DNA from: Bryobacter aggregatus MPL3
GTDB taxonomy: Bacteria; Acidobacteriota; Terriglobia; Bryobacterales; Bryobacteraceae
Direction of reading: 5' to 3'
NCBI RefSeq assembly: GCF_000702445.1
Contig: NZ_JNIF01000003.1
Coordinates: forward strand, 3,596,001 to 3,660,000
DNA length: 64,000 bases
In this document: positions 8,979 through 18,316 of the stretch, piece after piece
Layout of the letters: the number at the start of each line of letters is the position of its first letter
Numbering within the stretch: position 1 is the stretch's first letter
Made by a program: the position numbers and the translations under genes
Notes under the pieces: model-generated
Seen by the model: the letters and a program-made list of their open reading frames with translations, nothing else
Told to the model about the DNA's origin: nothing
Database searches by the model: none

Positions 8979-9020
8979 CGCATGGGTGTAAATGTCTGGT
9001 GAAGATCTGGTGAATCTGCT

Positions 9021-9249
9021 TCACTCCACCTGGAAGCGTCCAAAGCGCTTGCTCCAAATCGGGTGAGTGACGGTCACCTCAATGCGAAAACATTGCTCCT
9101 GGTCGTCGTACCATTCGCAGACTTCGGCGACTCCCACCGAGAGATCGAGCTGCCAGGACAGTGTCGGCGTTGAGGCTGAACCGCCACTGGATCTGGGGAT
9201 GGAGCTTGGCAGAATCGGTAGCCTGCACTCGTTCCTAAATAGACTTCAT
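9021..9249 (-). pseudogene. Decayed DUF4166-type gene remnant
   Basis: An ATG at 9249 overlaps the stop of the DoxX-like gene, as expected for an intact coupled gene, but codon 5 is TAG. Reading past it gives ERVQATDSAKLHPQIQWRF, which fits the start of DUF4166 proteins. A second frame then gives YDDQEQCFRIEVTVTHPIW and ends VEW-stop at 9021, fitting the C-terminal end of that family. The middle of the domain, over 100 residues, is missing. I read this as a gene broken by a stop, a frameshift and an internal deletion. Family assignment is from memory of the motifs and needs a profile search. Confidence 0.6.
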
Positions 9250-10154
9250 GCCTGTTTCTCCGGAGGCTCCCGCAGGCAAGTGGACGCGGTGGGGAGATCT
9301 TTCAAAGAGAGCCAGCCGACGATGGAGAGGGCGAATACGGAGAGATTCAATGTAACGGGATTGAAGGCGGCGCTCAGATATGCGGGGGAATAGATCAGGA
9401 TGCCAATCGTCGCAAAGACCATTAGTAGCATGCTGACAAAGAAGAGCGAGGAACGGCGCCAGAGCAGGATGAAGAGAAGTCCGAAGGCAATTTCGGCGAC
9501 GCCGATGAAGGGGAGTAAGCCCAGCGGGAGACCGGCCTGGGCCAGCATCGCTGTCTCATCCCGGTTGCGATACAGTAACTTCGGCACCAGCCCGTGCCAG
9601 ATCCAGATGGCAGCAAGGGCGAAGCGCGCGGTGGCATGGAGGAGCGCCAGATTCATCGAGAGTTCCGGGGACTGTCCGCGTTCAACCCAGAGCCGTAGGC
9701 GATCGAAACTCCAGGCTGTGGCCCAACCCATGAGCGGCTGGAGGAGGAGCTTGTTAACAAGGCGTCCGAGTATGCCAAAGCGGACTTCATAGTCATACCA
9801 GGTGAAAAAGCGGAGCCCGCCCTCGGTGGGGACATAGCACCAGTAGCCCGAGCCTTGGCGGATGAACGACTTGGGATCGTCCGAGGCAAACTGGAGTGAG
9901 GAGGATCTTTCTCCGGTCTCGCTGGCCGGTTGCCCCATGCTTTGTCCGGTGCCTTCGGTCTTGAGTCCGAATCCAATGCGAGTTTCATAGAGGAAGCGTT
10001 GCGGCTCATTCCGATTGGGACGGGGGAGGTATTGGATCTGGGGGAAGCGGAGATCCCAACGTTGGTGGAGATCTGGCTGCTGGGTTAATTTCCAGAGGTG
10101 ATCGACCGTGTCTTTGATGTGAATTTCGACGTAGATTCCGTTGATCTGCTTCAT
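9246..10154 (-). CDS. SRPBCC-like plus DoxX-like membrane protein
   Basis: A 302-residue fusion. The N-terminal part (about 1-150) resembles a START/SRPBCC ligand-binding fold: it begins MKQINGIYVEIHIKDTVDHL and contains LHQRWDLRFPQI and GGLRFFTWYDYEVRF. The C-terminal 130 residues hold four hydrophobic helices of DoxX-like type (FALAAIWIWHGLVPKLL, LLPFIGVAEIAFGLLFILL and two more). I start at ATG 10154, where the family-like sequence begins; codons further upstream lie opposite the next gene. It is followed by, and overlaps, the decayed DUF4166 gene. The ligand is unknown. Confidence 0.75.
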   Translation of the reverse strand: MKQINGIYVEIHIKDTVDHLWKLTQQPDLHQRWDLRFPQIQYLPRPNRNEPQRFLYETRIGFGLKTEGTGQSMGQPASETGERSSSLQFASDDPKSFIRQGSGYWCYVPTEGGLRFFTWYDYEVRFGILGRLVNKLLLQPLMGWATAWSFDRLRLWVERGQSPELSMNLALLHATARFALAAIWIWHGLVPKLLYRNRDETAMLAQAGLPLGLLPFIGVAEIAFGLLFILLWRRSSLFFVSMLLMVFATIGILIYSPAYLSAAFNPVTLNLSVFALSIVGWLSLKDLPTASTCLREPPEKQA

Positions 10155-10229
10155 ACCTGGCTGTTCGCTATCCCTTCTCCAGGCTAGTTCTGTTTGGATC
10201 CCACTGTGATAACGTTTGGGAATCCAACT

Positions 10230-10802
10230 ATGAAACGCCGCAAGTTCTTTGCCCAGGCTGCCGCGATTCCCGCCGCAGGGAGTCTGCTGGCTCAGCAGGG
10301 AGCCCCTACGCCTCCGGGAGCGCCAAATCGCGCTGCCATGGAGTTGCCGAAGCTCGACGTCGGAATCTCCGACGACGTTGCCACAATGGCTCCGAAGTTT
10401 TTCAATGCCGCCCAATTTGCTGCGCTCAAGCGTTTGTCTGAGATTCTTGTCCCTACTCCCGAAGGCGGAGTGGGCGCCAAGGAAGCAAACGCAGCCGAAT
10501 TTCTCGATTTTTTGATCGGACAATCGCCAGCCGACCGCCAGCACGTGTATACGGCAGGCCTGAATGTATTGGTTGCCGCGGGATTTAGCAAAATGAATGA
10601 TGCGCAGGCCGCGGCCGCTCTGGCTCCACTGCGCAAGCCCTGGACTTTCGAGCCGTCCAGTGACCCCTTGACCCGCTTTTTGCAGACCGCGAAGGCGGAC
10701 GTCCGCAACGCGACCCAAAACTCAAAGGAGTTTAGTGTCGCGAATGCTTCTGCCAGCCGTAGATTTGGCGGAGTTGGTTTGTATTGGTATCCGCTCGACT
10801 AG
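10230..10802 (+). CDS. Gluconate 2-dehydrogenase subunit 3-like protein (Tat-exported)
   Basis: A 190-residue protein beginning with a twin-arginine signal (MKRRKFFAQAAAIPAAG). The mature part contains FNAAQFAALKRLSEILVPT and GAKEANAAEFLDFLIGQSP, typical of the small subunit of gluconate 2-dehydrogenase-like complexes. That subunit chaperones and co-exports a flavoprotein. The GMC oxidoreductase partner starts nine bases downstream and has no signal of its own, which fits co-export. The ATG at 10230 is chosen because it sits directly at the Tat motif; an upstream in-frame start adds 12 unlikely residues. The substrate cannot be named. Confidence 0.88.
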   Translation: MKRRKFFAQAAAIPAAGSLLAQQGAPTPPGAPNRAAMELPKLDVGISDDVATMAPKFFNAAQFAALKRLSEILVPTPEGGVGAKEANAAEFLDFLIGQSPADRQHVYTAGLNVLVAAGFSKMNDAQAAAALAPLRKPWTFEPSSDPLTRFLQTAKADVRNATQNSKEFSVANASASRRFGGVGLYWYPLD

Positions 10803-10811
10803 GAGATTGAA

Positions 10812-12386
10812 ATGGCAGCCCAAGATTACGATGTTCTGATTATCGGCTCCGGTGCGTCCGGAGGTATGTCTGCCTACACGCTGACCAAGCTCGGCTTGAA
10901 GTGCGTCATGGTAGAAGCGGGTCCGCTGGTCGATTTTGATCGCGCCCGCGGCATGAAGCCTGTTTACGAATTGCCCTATCGCGGCTTTGGGAAGCCAGGC
11001 CGCCTGCCCCATGTTTTGCAGGCGAATGAGTTCAATGCGAACCAGTGGGTGGATGAGAAGGAAGTGCCTTACACCCATGACCCCAAGGACCCTTATAACT
11101 GGGTGCGTGTGCGCATGGTGGGGGGCAAGAGCCTGTTCTGGGCTCGCATGTCCTTCCGTTTGAGCGATTACGAATTCAAGGCGAAGGATCACGATGGCTA
11201 CGGGGAGAACTGGCCGATCAGCTATGCGGATCTAGCGCCGTTCTATGATCGCGTCGATCCGATCTTCCGCGTTTCCGGACGGAAGGAAGGCCTGAAGCAA
11301 CTGCCAGATGGCTTGTTCATCGAGGATGAGTCGCCCGATTCGACGGCCGCAAAGCGGCTGGCTGTAGCGGGCAAGCCGGAAGGCATGACGATCACTAAGA
11401 TCCGTCGCAGTCTCGGCAATGGCAACCTTGCCAGCTCGCGCAACCTGTTGTTGCCCGATGCCGTGGCCACCGGCAACCTGACGATTATTCCGAACGCTGT
11501 GGCTCGTGAGATCAGCATCGATAAGAACACGGGCAAGGCGAACGGTCTTCACTTTGTGGACCGGAAGTCGCGCCGTGAGATGCATGTGAAGGCGAAGGTC
11601 GTAGTGGTGGCCGCTTCCTGTCTCGAGAGCACTCGCTTGTTGCTGAACTCGAAGATCGCGAACTCGAGCGGTGTTCTGGGCCGCTATCTGTGCGATCAGA
11701 TGTATATCAGCAATAGCGTGGTGGCGTTGATTCCTGAGGCCAAGGGCGGCAAGGCTCCGCGCGGCATGGTGGGCGGCGGTGGCTATATTCCGCGCTTTGC
11801 GAATCTGAACAAGGGCAAGGAGAAGAACTACATTCGCGGTTGTGCGTTTGACTTCTCGACGGGGGGCACGCCAGACCTGAAGTTCTTCCCAGGCTGGGGC
11901 AAGGAAGCCGAGGACGCGCAAAACGAAGCGCGTGGCGCAGGCTTCTCGGCAACGGCGATGGGCGAAGCTCTGCCTCGTTATGAGAATCATGTGCGGATCG
12001 ATAAGTCGGTTGTCGATGCCTATGGCATTCCGGTGCTGAACTTCCAGGTGAAGTACGGGGATAACGATACGGCCTTGATCAAGGATTCGGTGGCGACTCT
12101 TGCGGAGGTTTGCCGGAAGGCAGGCTTTGAAGTGATCCATACGAACGATACGCCGTTCCCTCCGGGTTATAGCATTCATGAAGTGGGCACTTGCCGGATG
12201 GGCGATGACCCGAAGAAGAGTGTTCTGAACAAGTGGAATCAAAGTCATGACATCAAGAATTTGTTTGTCGTGGACGGTAGCAGCTTTGTGACTGCGGGTA
12301 CGCAGAATCCGACCATGACGATCTGTGCGCTGTCGATGCGGGCATCGGAGTATCTGGCTGATAAACTCGGCAAAAAAGAGATCTAA
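10812..12386 (+). CDS. GMC-family FAD oxidoreductase, large subunit
   Basis: A 524-residue flavoprotein of the glucose-methanol-choline family. The FAD-binding GxGxxG is in [17 protein letters not shown] near the N-terminus, and the second FAD segment is [15 protein letters not shown]. The C-terminal active-site region has [15 protein letters not shown] and the closing motif [17 protein letters not shown]. The family oxidises alcohols or sugars. Paired with the Tat-exported subunit upstream, it most likely acts in the periplasm and passes electrons to a cytochrome that is not encoded here. A Shine-Dalgarno-like AGGAG precedes the ATG. The following carboxypeptidase ATG directly abuts its stop. 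Confidence 0.93.
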   Translation: MAAQDYDVLIIGSGASGGMSAYTLTKLGLKCVMVEAGPLVDFDRARGMKPVYELPYRGFGKPGRLPHVLQANEFNANQWVDEKEVPYTHDPKDPYNWVRVRMVGGKSLFWARMSFRLSDYEFKAKDHDGYGENWPISYADLAPFYDRVDPIFRVSGRKEGLKQLPDGLFIEDESPDSTAAKRLAVAGKPEGMTITKIRRSLGNGNLASSRNLLLPDAVATGNLTIIPNAVAREISIDKNTGKANGLHFVDRKSRREMHVKAKVVVVAASCLESTRLLLNSKIANSSGVLGRYLCDQMYISNSVVALIPEAKGGKAPRGMVGGGGYIPRFANLNKGKEKNYIRGCAFDFSTGGTPDLKFFPGWGKEAEDAQNEARGAGFSATAMGEALPRYENHVRIDKSVVDAYGIPVLNFQVKYGDNDTALIKDSVATLAEVCRKAGFEVIHTNDTPFPPGYSIHEVGTCRMGDDPKKSVLNKWNQSHDIKNLFVVDGSSFVTAGTQNPTMTICALSMRASEYLADKLGKKEI

Positions 12387-13529
12387 ATGTGGCTGCTCCT
12401 TCTGGTGGCTGTAGTTGGATATGGCGCTGACCTTCGGGTCAGCGCCAATTTTTCTGGTGGGGCCATTGGTCCGGTACAGTCGGTGAGCCCGACGCATTTG
12501 CGTGTGGGCGTTCCGGGGCAGACCGATCAGGACGGCCGCAATCGTCAGGCTAGCTGGTACTACTTTCGTGTGGATGGGGCGAAGAAGGGCCAGCAGATTG
12601 TGATCGATCTGGTGGATTTGCCAGGCGAGTATAACTATCAGAAGAATATTGGCGCGATCACGGGCGATACGCGCCCTTATTGGTTGAACGGGAAGGTTTG
12701 GGAGGAGGCCGCAGGGGATTACGATCCGAAAGAGCCTCATTGGCGTTTGCATTTCAAGGGCACTGGGAAGCCGTTGTATGTGGCGCATCTGATGCCGTAT
12801 ACAGCGAAGAATCTCGATCTGCTCCGCAAGGATCTGAAGCCGGAGATTGAAGTGATCGGGAAGAGTGTTGAGGGACGGAAGCTCGAACTGTGGACTTTTG
12901 ATCGGTCTGGGGGGAATCCGAAGGCGCCGGTGGTCTGGATGATGTTCCGGCAGCATGCCTGGGAAGCTGGGACAAGCTGGACTGGAGAAGGTTTCCTGCG
13001 CCACTTACCCAACGGAGTGATTTGGAAGGTGCAGCCCTGGCTGGATCCGGATGGCGTGGAGCATGGAGGTGTTCGCTTCAACCGCAAAGGCTATGACCTG
13101 AATCGAAACTGGGATTCACCGAATGATGTTGTGTTGCGTCCGGAGATTCTGGCGCAGAAGAAGGCGATGCAGGATTGGTTGGGGGCAGGGAAGAAGATCG
13201 ATTTCTTCCTGAGCGTTCATAACACCGAGATGGGGGAATATCTGGAGGGGCCGAAGTCCCCACTGACGGCGAAGTTAGAGAAGGCGCTGCGGGAGAAGAC
13301 GATCTTTGATCCAAGCGTGGAGAATCCTTCGCGGATGGAGATCACGGGGAAGACCCGGGCGAATGTGGCGCAATGGCTGTGGATCGAGTATCAGGTTCCC
13401 GCGCACTTGATGGAGTTACGAATCGGGTATAGCCAGAAGCGGAAAGGGCGGGCGAATCCGGAGGTCTGGGAGAATTTCGGGACGCAACTGGCGAGGGAGA
13501 TTGCGGGCGCGTTACTGGGGGAGAAGTAG
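12387..13529 (+). CDS. M14-family zinc carboxypeptidase-like protein, exported
   Basis: A 380-residue protein with a signal peptide (MWLLLLVAVVGYGA). Residues 15-140 form a beta-rich N-domain like that of cytosolic-carboxypeptidase-type M14 enzymes (WYYFRVDGAKKGQQIVIDL). The catalytic domain shows the zinc pair in RQHAWEAGTSW (H and E), NRKGYDLNRNWD with the substrate-binding arginine, and the third zinc ligand in FLSVHNTEMGEYL. A clear catalytic Glu near the C-terminus is plausible in HLMELRIGY but not certain. The start codon follows the GMC stop with no gap, so translation is probably coupled. The substrate is unknown; peptidoglycan peptides or proteins are possible. Confidence 0.85.
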   Translation: MWLLLLVAVVGYGADLRVSANFSGGAIGPVQSVSPTHLRVGVPGQTDQDGRNRQASWYYFRVDGAKKGQQIVIDLVDLPGEYNYQKNIGAITGDTRPYWLNGKVWEEAAGDYDPKEPHWRLHFKGTGKPLYVAHLMPYTAKNLDLLRKDLKPEIEVIGKSVEGRKLELWTFDRSGGNPKAPVVWMMFRQHAWEAGTSWTGEGFLRHLPNGVIWKVQPWLDPDGVEHGGVRFNRKGYDLNRNWDSPNDVVLRPEILAQKKAMQDWLGAGKKIDFFLSVHNTEMGEYLEGPKSPLTAKLEKALREKTIFDPSVENPSRMEITGKTRANVAQWLWIEYQVPAHLMELRIGYSQKRKGRANPEVWENFGTQLAREIAGALLGEK

Positions 13530-13580
13530 GCGGCAACAGCTTCGCCGGAAACCAACTGCTCCCCCGGCTTTCAGGAAGCG

Positions 13581-14738
13581 CTAGAGGATGATGTGGTGCG
13601 TGGCCGGGTCTTTGACGAGGATGCGGCACTGTGGGAAGGCGTGGCGAATCTGGGCAGTGTCGTAGGTCAATGTTTGGGTTTGGATTCCATTGCCCACTCC
13701 CGAACCATTGTAGAGATACACTGCGTTCGTCGTGGCGCCGCACATATTGAGCACCGCGTTCGTTTGTTGGATTGGGGTAAAGTAACACAACAAGTACATG
13801 GTGGTCATGTAGTTCCAGCGATGTCCGTGATTACTGGCAATCATGGCGGCTGGAAGATTGAAGATGTCGCCGACGACTGGAGGGGTGTTGACGTAGTTGG
13901 TCAGTATTTGACCCAGATTATCTACGAGGCGCCTGATCAGTGGAGCCATTTCGGGTGAGGTGAGCGTCACATTCATCCGGTTGGTATCGAGAAGCATCTT
14001 CAGGTAGAGGATGGAACGAATATAACGGCTCCTGACTTGGGCGTTCCCCGCCGGTACTTGAGCGGCATTGAAGTCCAGTCCTGTGGTGGCGCAACCGAAT
14101 AGCGTTTGCATTTCCGCTCGGAAAATCGCCGCTCCGCAGCCCACATCGGCGATCGATTGATTTGCCATGGCCTGGAGATCGGCCTGGGTCAATTGAAGCC
14201 GGCTCATGTAGCTTCTGTCGGCGAAACCGTTGGCCTCCGGGATTAGCCCCGACCTCAGAAGCAGGCCTCTCGAGGTAATGTCGAGATTCCCACCATTCGG
14301 ATTTGGAAGGCGCGCTACATAACCCTGCGGAGCCACCGTGACTCCAAAGCCGGCCGCGTTGCCACTCCAGCGCAGTAAGAGTTCGTAGTCCACCCTGTCC
14401 TGAAAGGGGACTAGTCGCGAATGCTGATAGAAGTTCTCCGCAGCCCTGACCGCAACTGCGCCGGTCACCGACGGGTAGTCCCTCTGGTCATAACCCCACA
14501 CGGACACCAATCGCTGAATTGCTGGCAGGTACTTCGTGATGCCCGGGGCATTTGGGACGGCGCAACGTTGGACAGCGTCGATCACCGTCATCGGTTGGGG
14601 ATTGTTGACCCTCCCTCGCAAGAAGACGACGAGGGAGGCAATACTGCTTCGCGTTCCAATAGCCCGGTCAATATTGATGAAGCGATTTGTCTGGCGAATG
14701 TCGGCTAGGAACGCATCCAGCTGTTGTTGTGGTGTCAT
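13581..14738 (-). CDS. Orphan protein with a SAM-methyltransferase-like motif
   Basis: A 385-residue protein without a clear family. It has no signal peptide or membrane segment. Near residues 195-225 it reads SIADVGCGAAIFRAEM followed by TGLDFNAAQV, closely matching motif I and the post-I acidic residue of class I SAM-dependent methyltransferases. The rest is unfamiliar: no clear motif IV, several NPN/GGN turns, and a cysteine- and tyrosine-rich C-terminal part (MTTMYLLCYF). By eye it is more AT-rich than its neighbours. It stands alone between an M14 peptidase and a TonB receptor, which fits recent acquisition. Function unknown. Confidence 0.6.
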   Translation of the reverse strand: MTPQQQLDAFLADIRQTNRFINIDRAIGTRSSIASLVVFLRGRVNNPQPMTVIDAVQRCAVPNAPGITKYLPAIQRLVSVWGYDQRDYPSVTGAVAVRAAENFYQHSRLVPFQDRVDYELLLRWSGNAAGFGVTVAPQGYVARLPNPNGGNLDITSRGLLLRSGLIPEANGFADRSYMSRLQLTQADLQAMANQSIADVGCGAAIFRAEMQTLFGCATTGLDFNAAQVPAGNAQVRSRYIRSILYLKMLLDTNRMNVTLTSPEMAPLIRRLVDNLGQILTNYVNTPPVVGDIFNLPAAMIASNHGHRWNYMTTMYLLCYFTPIQQTNAVLNMCGATTNAVYLYNGSGVGNGIQTQTLTYDTAQIRHAFPQCRILVKDPATHHIIL

Positions 14739-14834
14739 TGTAGTTCGTAGTTTGCATCCTCAACACGGAGTCGCTCTGTGATTGTATATCGGGTTTTTCT
14801 GGATTGAGCGAAGTAAGAGGCGGTCGCCAAATTG

Positions 14835-14866
14835 AAAAAGGCCTCCCCGGTTGGGGAGGCCTTTTT
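14835..14866 (-). terminator. Terminator of the TonB-dependent receptor gene, probably bidirectional
   Basis: A perfect 14-base-pair stem (14835-14848 with 14853-14866) has a GGTT loop. The arms run AAAAAGGCCTCCCC and its complement, so either strand ends in a T-run. It lies 12 bases beyond the receptor stop. Confidence 0.92.
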
Positions 14867-14877
14867 GTGTTCTTTGC

Positions 14878-17800
14878 TTAGAAGCTGAGGCGGAGAGCAA
14901 GTTGGACCTGACGGTTGTTCCCCGAAAGGCTCGTGATGCTCCCTGCGGAAGGCGATCCGATGGCCGCGTTGGGCAAGCCAAATTGCGGCGTGTTCGAGAG
15001 GTTGAAGAGCTCCGCGCGGAACTGGAGGCGGAAGCGCTCCGTCAGTGAGAAGGTCTTGAACACCGAAGCATCGATATTGGTTCTGCCAGGGCCGTAGAGG
15101 ATGTTGCGACCAGCGTTGCCGTAGGTGTAGACCGTGGGGATGCCCCAGGTGGCGCCTGCGGTGTTGAAGCTGGTGTCGAAGTACATAGCGCGGTCTCCAC
15201 TGGTGAAGCTAGGAGACTTCAACAGGTTCGGACGCGAGCCGCCGGCATTCGAGACAGCGCTGTTCAGCGTGGGCGTGTAGGGAAGACCGGTCTGCTTGGT
15301 GAAGATCAGGTTGCCCTGCCAGCCGCCGGCAATCGTGTCGAGGGCGCGGTTGGTGATGTTGAACTTCTTGTTTTTGCCGAAGGGGAGTTCGTAGTTCATC
15401 GACATCGTGAAGCGATGGCGGATGTCGAAGCCGGAGTTGCCGCGATCGACATTGCGATAGCGGATGTCCTGCGGGATGGGTCCGTTGGCTGCGCCGCCGA
15501 ATGCATTCGGGACGTTATCGATCGAGTGGGACCAGGTGTAGGCGCCCAGGAAGCTGAGGCCGTTCGAGAAGCGCCGCTCGATGGTGGACTGCAGCGCGTG
15601 GTAGTTGGCATTGCCATCGGCCACGGCATAGGTGATGCCCTGGACGTTGGGCGCGAGATTGCGGAAGGGACGGCGGGAGAGCACGGTGCCGGGACCGGGG
15701 TCGGGTTGATTCGCATCATAGGTGTAATCGAGGAAGCGATTCAGGTTGCCGACATAGCCGATCTTGAAGACCATGTTGCCCTTGAGTTCCTGCTGCACTT
15801 GCAAGTTGTACTGGTAGGTGGCAGAGGGACGGAAGTGGGAGTCGACGGAGATGAGAGCGCCACGCGGGTCGGCAATGATCGAGTCGGCGCTGGGGACGAC
15901 GAGCGGATCGAAGCCATCGACGACACGGCGAGGATTCGCGCCGAGGGTGTTGATATCGACAGTCTGGACAGGGCCGAAGGGCGTCTGGCGGAAGAGCCGC
16001 ATGGCTGCGCCACCGTTACCCTGGGTGCCGAAGAAGATTCCCGCGCCGCCACGAATGACGGTGGATTTGCGGAGCTTATAGGCGAAGCCGAGACGCGGAG
16101 CGAAACCCTTGCGGAAGGGATGGACGCCGAGATACTCATCGGTGTTCTTGCCGGCGATCATCATTCTCCCGGTGACAGTGTTGAAGTTAGCCAGACGATT
16201 GGCCACTTCGCGGAAGGGCGAGAAGTATTCATAACGCATGCCGACGTTGACGGTGAGGCGATCGCTGACCTTCCAGTCGTCCTGGACATAGAGGCTGTTC
16301 TCCCAGCCGCGCATACCCGGGAAGACGAGGGTGAAATCCTGCTCAATGGTGTTGGCCGTGCCCAGCAAGGAACTGGCCATAGCGTCGCCAGTCGCCCCCT
16401 GGTTGTTGGGATCGTTGCTGAAGGCGTTAGAGAAGTTGAAGCGGCCGTTGCCGCGGTTGGTTTGGAACTCAGAGATCTGACGGCGGATGATGTCGCCGCC
16501 CCACTTGATGTTGTGCTTCCCACGGGTCCAGGTGAAGCCGGCACCATACTGGTAAGTATTCTCGCGACGGAGGATCGGCAGCGAGCGGGTGTGGCCGAAA
16601 CCAAAATAACCAGAGGGCGAGAAGATGGGCAGGCCGTCCGCGCGCGGACCCTGATTGGAGTTCTTGACGCCGAGCTTTTCACCAAGACGCGCGCCAGGTT
16701 CTGCACCGGCCGCGAGGAAGTCGAGCGAGAAGCGTTGGAAGCCAGCCTTCAATTCCATCAAGAGCGCCGGCGTGATGATCTTTGAGTAGTTCAGGTTGGT
16801 GTGATAAGCCTTCTGCGAACTGGTGCCAGCGAAGGTGTCTTCATTGCTGAGCGAGACGGGGACGTCGAGGCCAGCGACCTTGGCAGGCGGGAAGGTGGCC
16901 GGACGAATGGTATCGGTCTTCTGATACGAGTAGCGGCCGAAGAGGAAGCTGGTGGGCGAGAGGTTGTAATCGACGCGGCCGTCAGCCTGGTTCCAATCCT
17001 GCGCCTGTTTGGGAGCAACGGTGTAGTTATTGACGATGCCGGAAGATGTGGGAAGCGGCAAGGCATCGATAAGGCGAGTGGTGATGGGATCGAACTGCGA
17101 ACGTGGGATGGTGCGGTTCGGATAGATGGTGCGTGAGAAGCCGGAACTGGTGCCGGGGGTTGCGCGCAGGCTGAAGGGATCGAAAATATCGCGGACGGCG
17201 CTGAAGTCGCCGTTCTTCATGGCGAGAGTGGGGACGGTGCCGAGGAAGGGAATCTCCTGACGGCGGCGATAGCCTTCGTAGTTGCCAAAGAAGAAGAGTT
17301 TGTTCTTGATGATTGGACCACCGAGTGCCGCGCCAAACTGGTTCTGGGCGAGTTGTGGCTTGCTGGCGGTGGGCGAGGCGAAGTAGTTCTTGGCGTCGAG
17401 ATTGTCGTTGCGCAGGAAGTCATAGGCTGCACCGTGGAGTTCATTGGAGCCGGACTTGGTGACGACGTTGACGGTGGCGCCAGGATTGCGGCCCTGATCG
17501 GCGGAGAAGAGGCTGGTTTGGATCTTGAACTCGCGGACCGCTTCGACCGAGGGGCGCAGGGTGATGGAGACGGTGAGGCGTTCGTTGTTGTCGATACCGT
17601 CGATCAGGAAGTTATTGGAGCCTTCGCGATTGCCGTTAGAGAACAGTTCGGAGGCGGGACGCTGGTCGTCGGGACGGGTGCCCGACATGATGGTGCCTGA
17701 GGCTCCGAAACCGACGCCGGTGACGCCTGGTCCGAGGGTGGCAAGTTGGACGAAGTTCCGGCCATTGAGCGGGAGTTCGACAATCTGCTTGGTCTCCACC

Positions 17801-18204
17801 ACTTGACCGAGCGAGGAGTTTTCGCTTTCCACCAGAGGAGGAGCACTGGAGACGGTGACGGAGTCGGTGATGGCGCCAACTTCGAGCTTGACGTCGATGC
17901 GGAGTACTGCGTTTACTTCGAGACTGATGTTTTCCTGACGGGCACTTTTGAAGCCATCCTTGGTGACGTTCAAGACATACTTACCCGGCTGGAGAAGGGA
18001 AAAAATATAGGTGCCAGCGTCGTTGGTCAGTGTTTCACGCGAGACCTGGGTTTCGATGTTGGTAGCGACGACTTTGGCGGCCGCAACAGAAGCACCGGAA
18101 TTGTCGGAAACGTCGCCGGTAATTTGAGAGCCGGTTTGAGCCCGGCCGGGAATGGTGAGAAGTAATAAGGATAGAAGCAACTTGGCGTATGCAGTACGAA
18201 GCAT
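14878..18204 (-). CDS. TonB-dependent receptor, Oar type with carboxypeptidase-regulatory-like N-domain
   Basis: An 1108-residue outer-membrane protein. After a signal peptide (LLLSLLLLTIPGRAQ) comes a CarboxypepD_reg-like domain (about 25-110; GDVSDNSGASVAAAKV, YVLNVTKDGFKSA), then a plug with QIVELPLNGRNFVQLATL, then a long beta barrel ending in RLSF with the C-terminal phenylalanine expected for barrel insertion. This architecture is greatly expanded in Acidobacteriota and is thought to take up large substrates or act in adhesion. No TonB box can be assigned with confidence. It is transcribed away from the PadR-ADOP unit across a 112-base shared upstream region, and a strong terminator ends it. 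Confidence 0.93.
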   Translation of the reverse strand: MLRTAYAKLLLSLLLLTIPGRAQTGSQITGDVSDNSGASVAAAKVVATNIETQVSRETLTNDAGTYIFSLLQPGKYVLNVTKDGFKSARQENISLEVNAVLRIDVKLEVGAITDSVTVSSAPPLVESENSSLGQVVETKQIVELPLNGRNFVQLATLGPGVTGVGFGASGTIMSGTRPDDQRPASELFSNGNREGSNNFLIDGIDNNERLTVSITLRPSVEAVREFKIQTSLFSADQGRNPGATVNVVTKSGSNELHGAAYDFLRNDNLDAKNYFASPTASKPQLAQNQFGAALGGPIIKNKLFFFGNYEGYRRRQEIPFLGTVPTLAMKNGDFSAVRDIFDPFSLRATPGTSSGFSRTIYPNRTIPRSQFDPITTRLIDALPLPTSSGIVNNYTVAPKQAQDWNQADGRVDYNLSPTSFLFGRYSYQKTDTIRPATFPPAKVAGLDVPVSLSNEDTFAGTSSQKAYHTNLNYSKIITPALLMELKAGFQRFSLDFLAAGAEPGARLGEKLGVKNSNQGPRADGLPIFSPSGYFGFGHTRSLPILRRENTYQYGAGFTWTRGKHNIKWGGDIIRRQISEFQTNRGNGRFNFSNAFSNDPNNQGATGDAMASSLLGTANTIEQDFTLVFPGMRGWENSLYVQDDWKVSDRLTVNVGMRYEYFSPFREVANRLANFNTVTGRMMIAGKNTDEYLGVHPFRKGFAPRLGFAYKLRKSTVIRGGAGIFFGTQGNGGAAMRLFRQTPFGPVQTVDINTLGANPRRVVDGFDPLVVPSADSIIADPRGALISVDSHFRPSATYQYNLQVQQELKGNMVFKIGYVGNLNRFLDYTYDANQPDPGPGTVLSRRPFRNLAPNVQGITYAVADGNANYHALQSTIERRFSNGLSFLGAYTWSHSIDNVPNAFGGAANGPIPQDIRYRNVDRGNSGFDIRHRFTMSMNYELPFGKNKKFNITNRALDTIAGGWQGNLIFTKQTGLPYTPTLNSAVSNAGGSRPNLLKSPSFTSGDRAMYFDTSFNTAGATWGIPTVYTYGNAGRNILYGPGRTNIDASVFKTFSLTERFRLQFRAELFNLSNTPQFGLPNAAIGSPSAGSITSLSGNNRQVQLALRLSF

Positions 18205-18272
18205 GCGCTATTCCTATCACATCTGGTGAAAGGATTCATTGCAGAGTTGCCGTCCTGGCAAGTTAATTTCCC

Positions 18273-18301
18273 TTGACATCTTAGGGGAGCGGCGTTATTC
18301 T
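18273..18301 (+). promoter_or_regulatory. Sigma-70-type promoter of the PadR-ADOP unit
   Basis: A consensus TTGACA (18273-18278) is separated by 17 bases from TATTCT (18296-18301). Transcription would start near 18308, only about nine bases before the PadR ATG, leaving no room for a ribosome binding site. The mRNA would be leaderless or nearly so. Confidence 0.7.
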
Positions 18302-18309
18302 TCCCCTAA
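18281..18309 (+). promoter_or_regulatory. Inverted-repeat operator within the PadR promoter
   Basis: Perfect 8-base arms TTAGGGGA (18281-18288) and TCCCCTAA (18302-18309) are separated by 13 bases, a spacing suited to a dimeric winged-helix regulator. The palindrome covers the spacer, the -10 element and the start point, so binding would block RNA polymerase. Autoregulation by the PadR protein encoded eight bases downstream is the simplest reading. It differs from the classical ATGT/ACAT PadR site. Confidence 0.65.
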
Positions 18310-18316
18310 ATTGATT

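Noticed and set aside
11232-13004. 590-codon open frame on the minus strand
   Set aside because: It lies opposite the GMC oxidoreductase and M14 peptidase genes, which show full family motifs. Its composition (many His, Arg, Ile) is that of a frame opposite GC-rich codons.
15415-16785. 456-codon open frame on the plus strand
   Set aside because: It is opposite the TonB receptor barrel; the repetitive Ala/Glu/Gly/Val make-up is typical of an antisense frame and no motif is visible.
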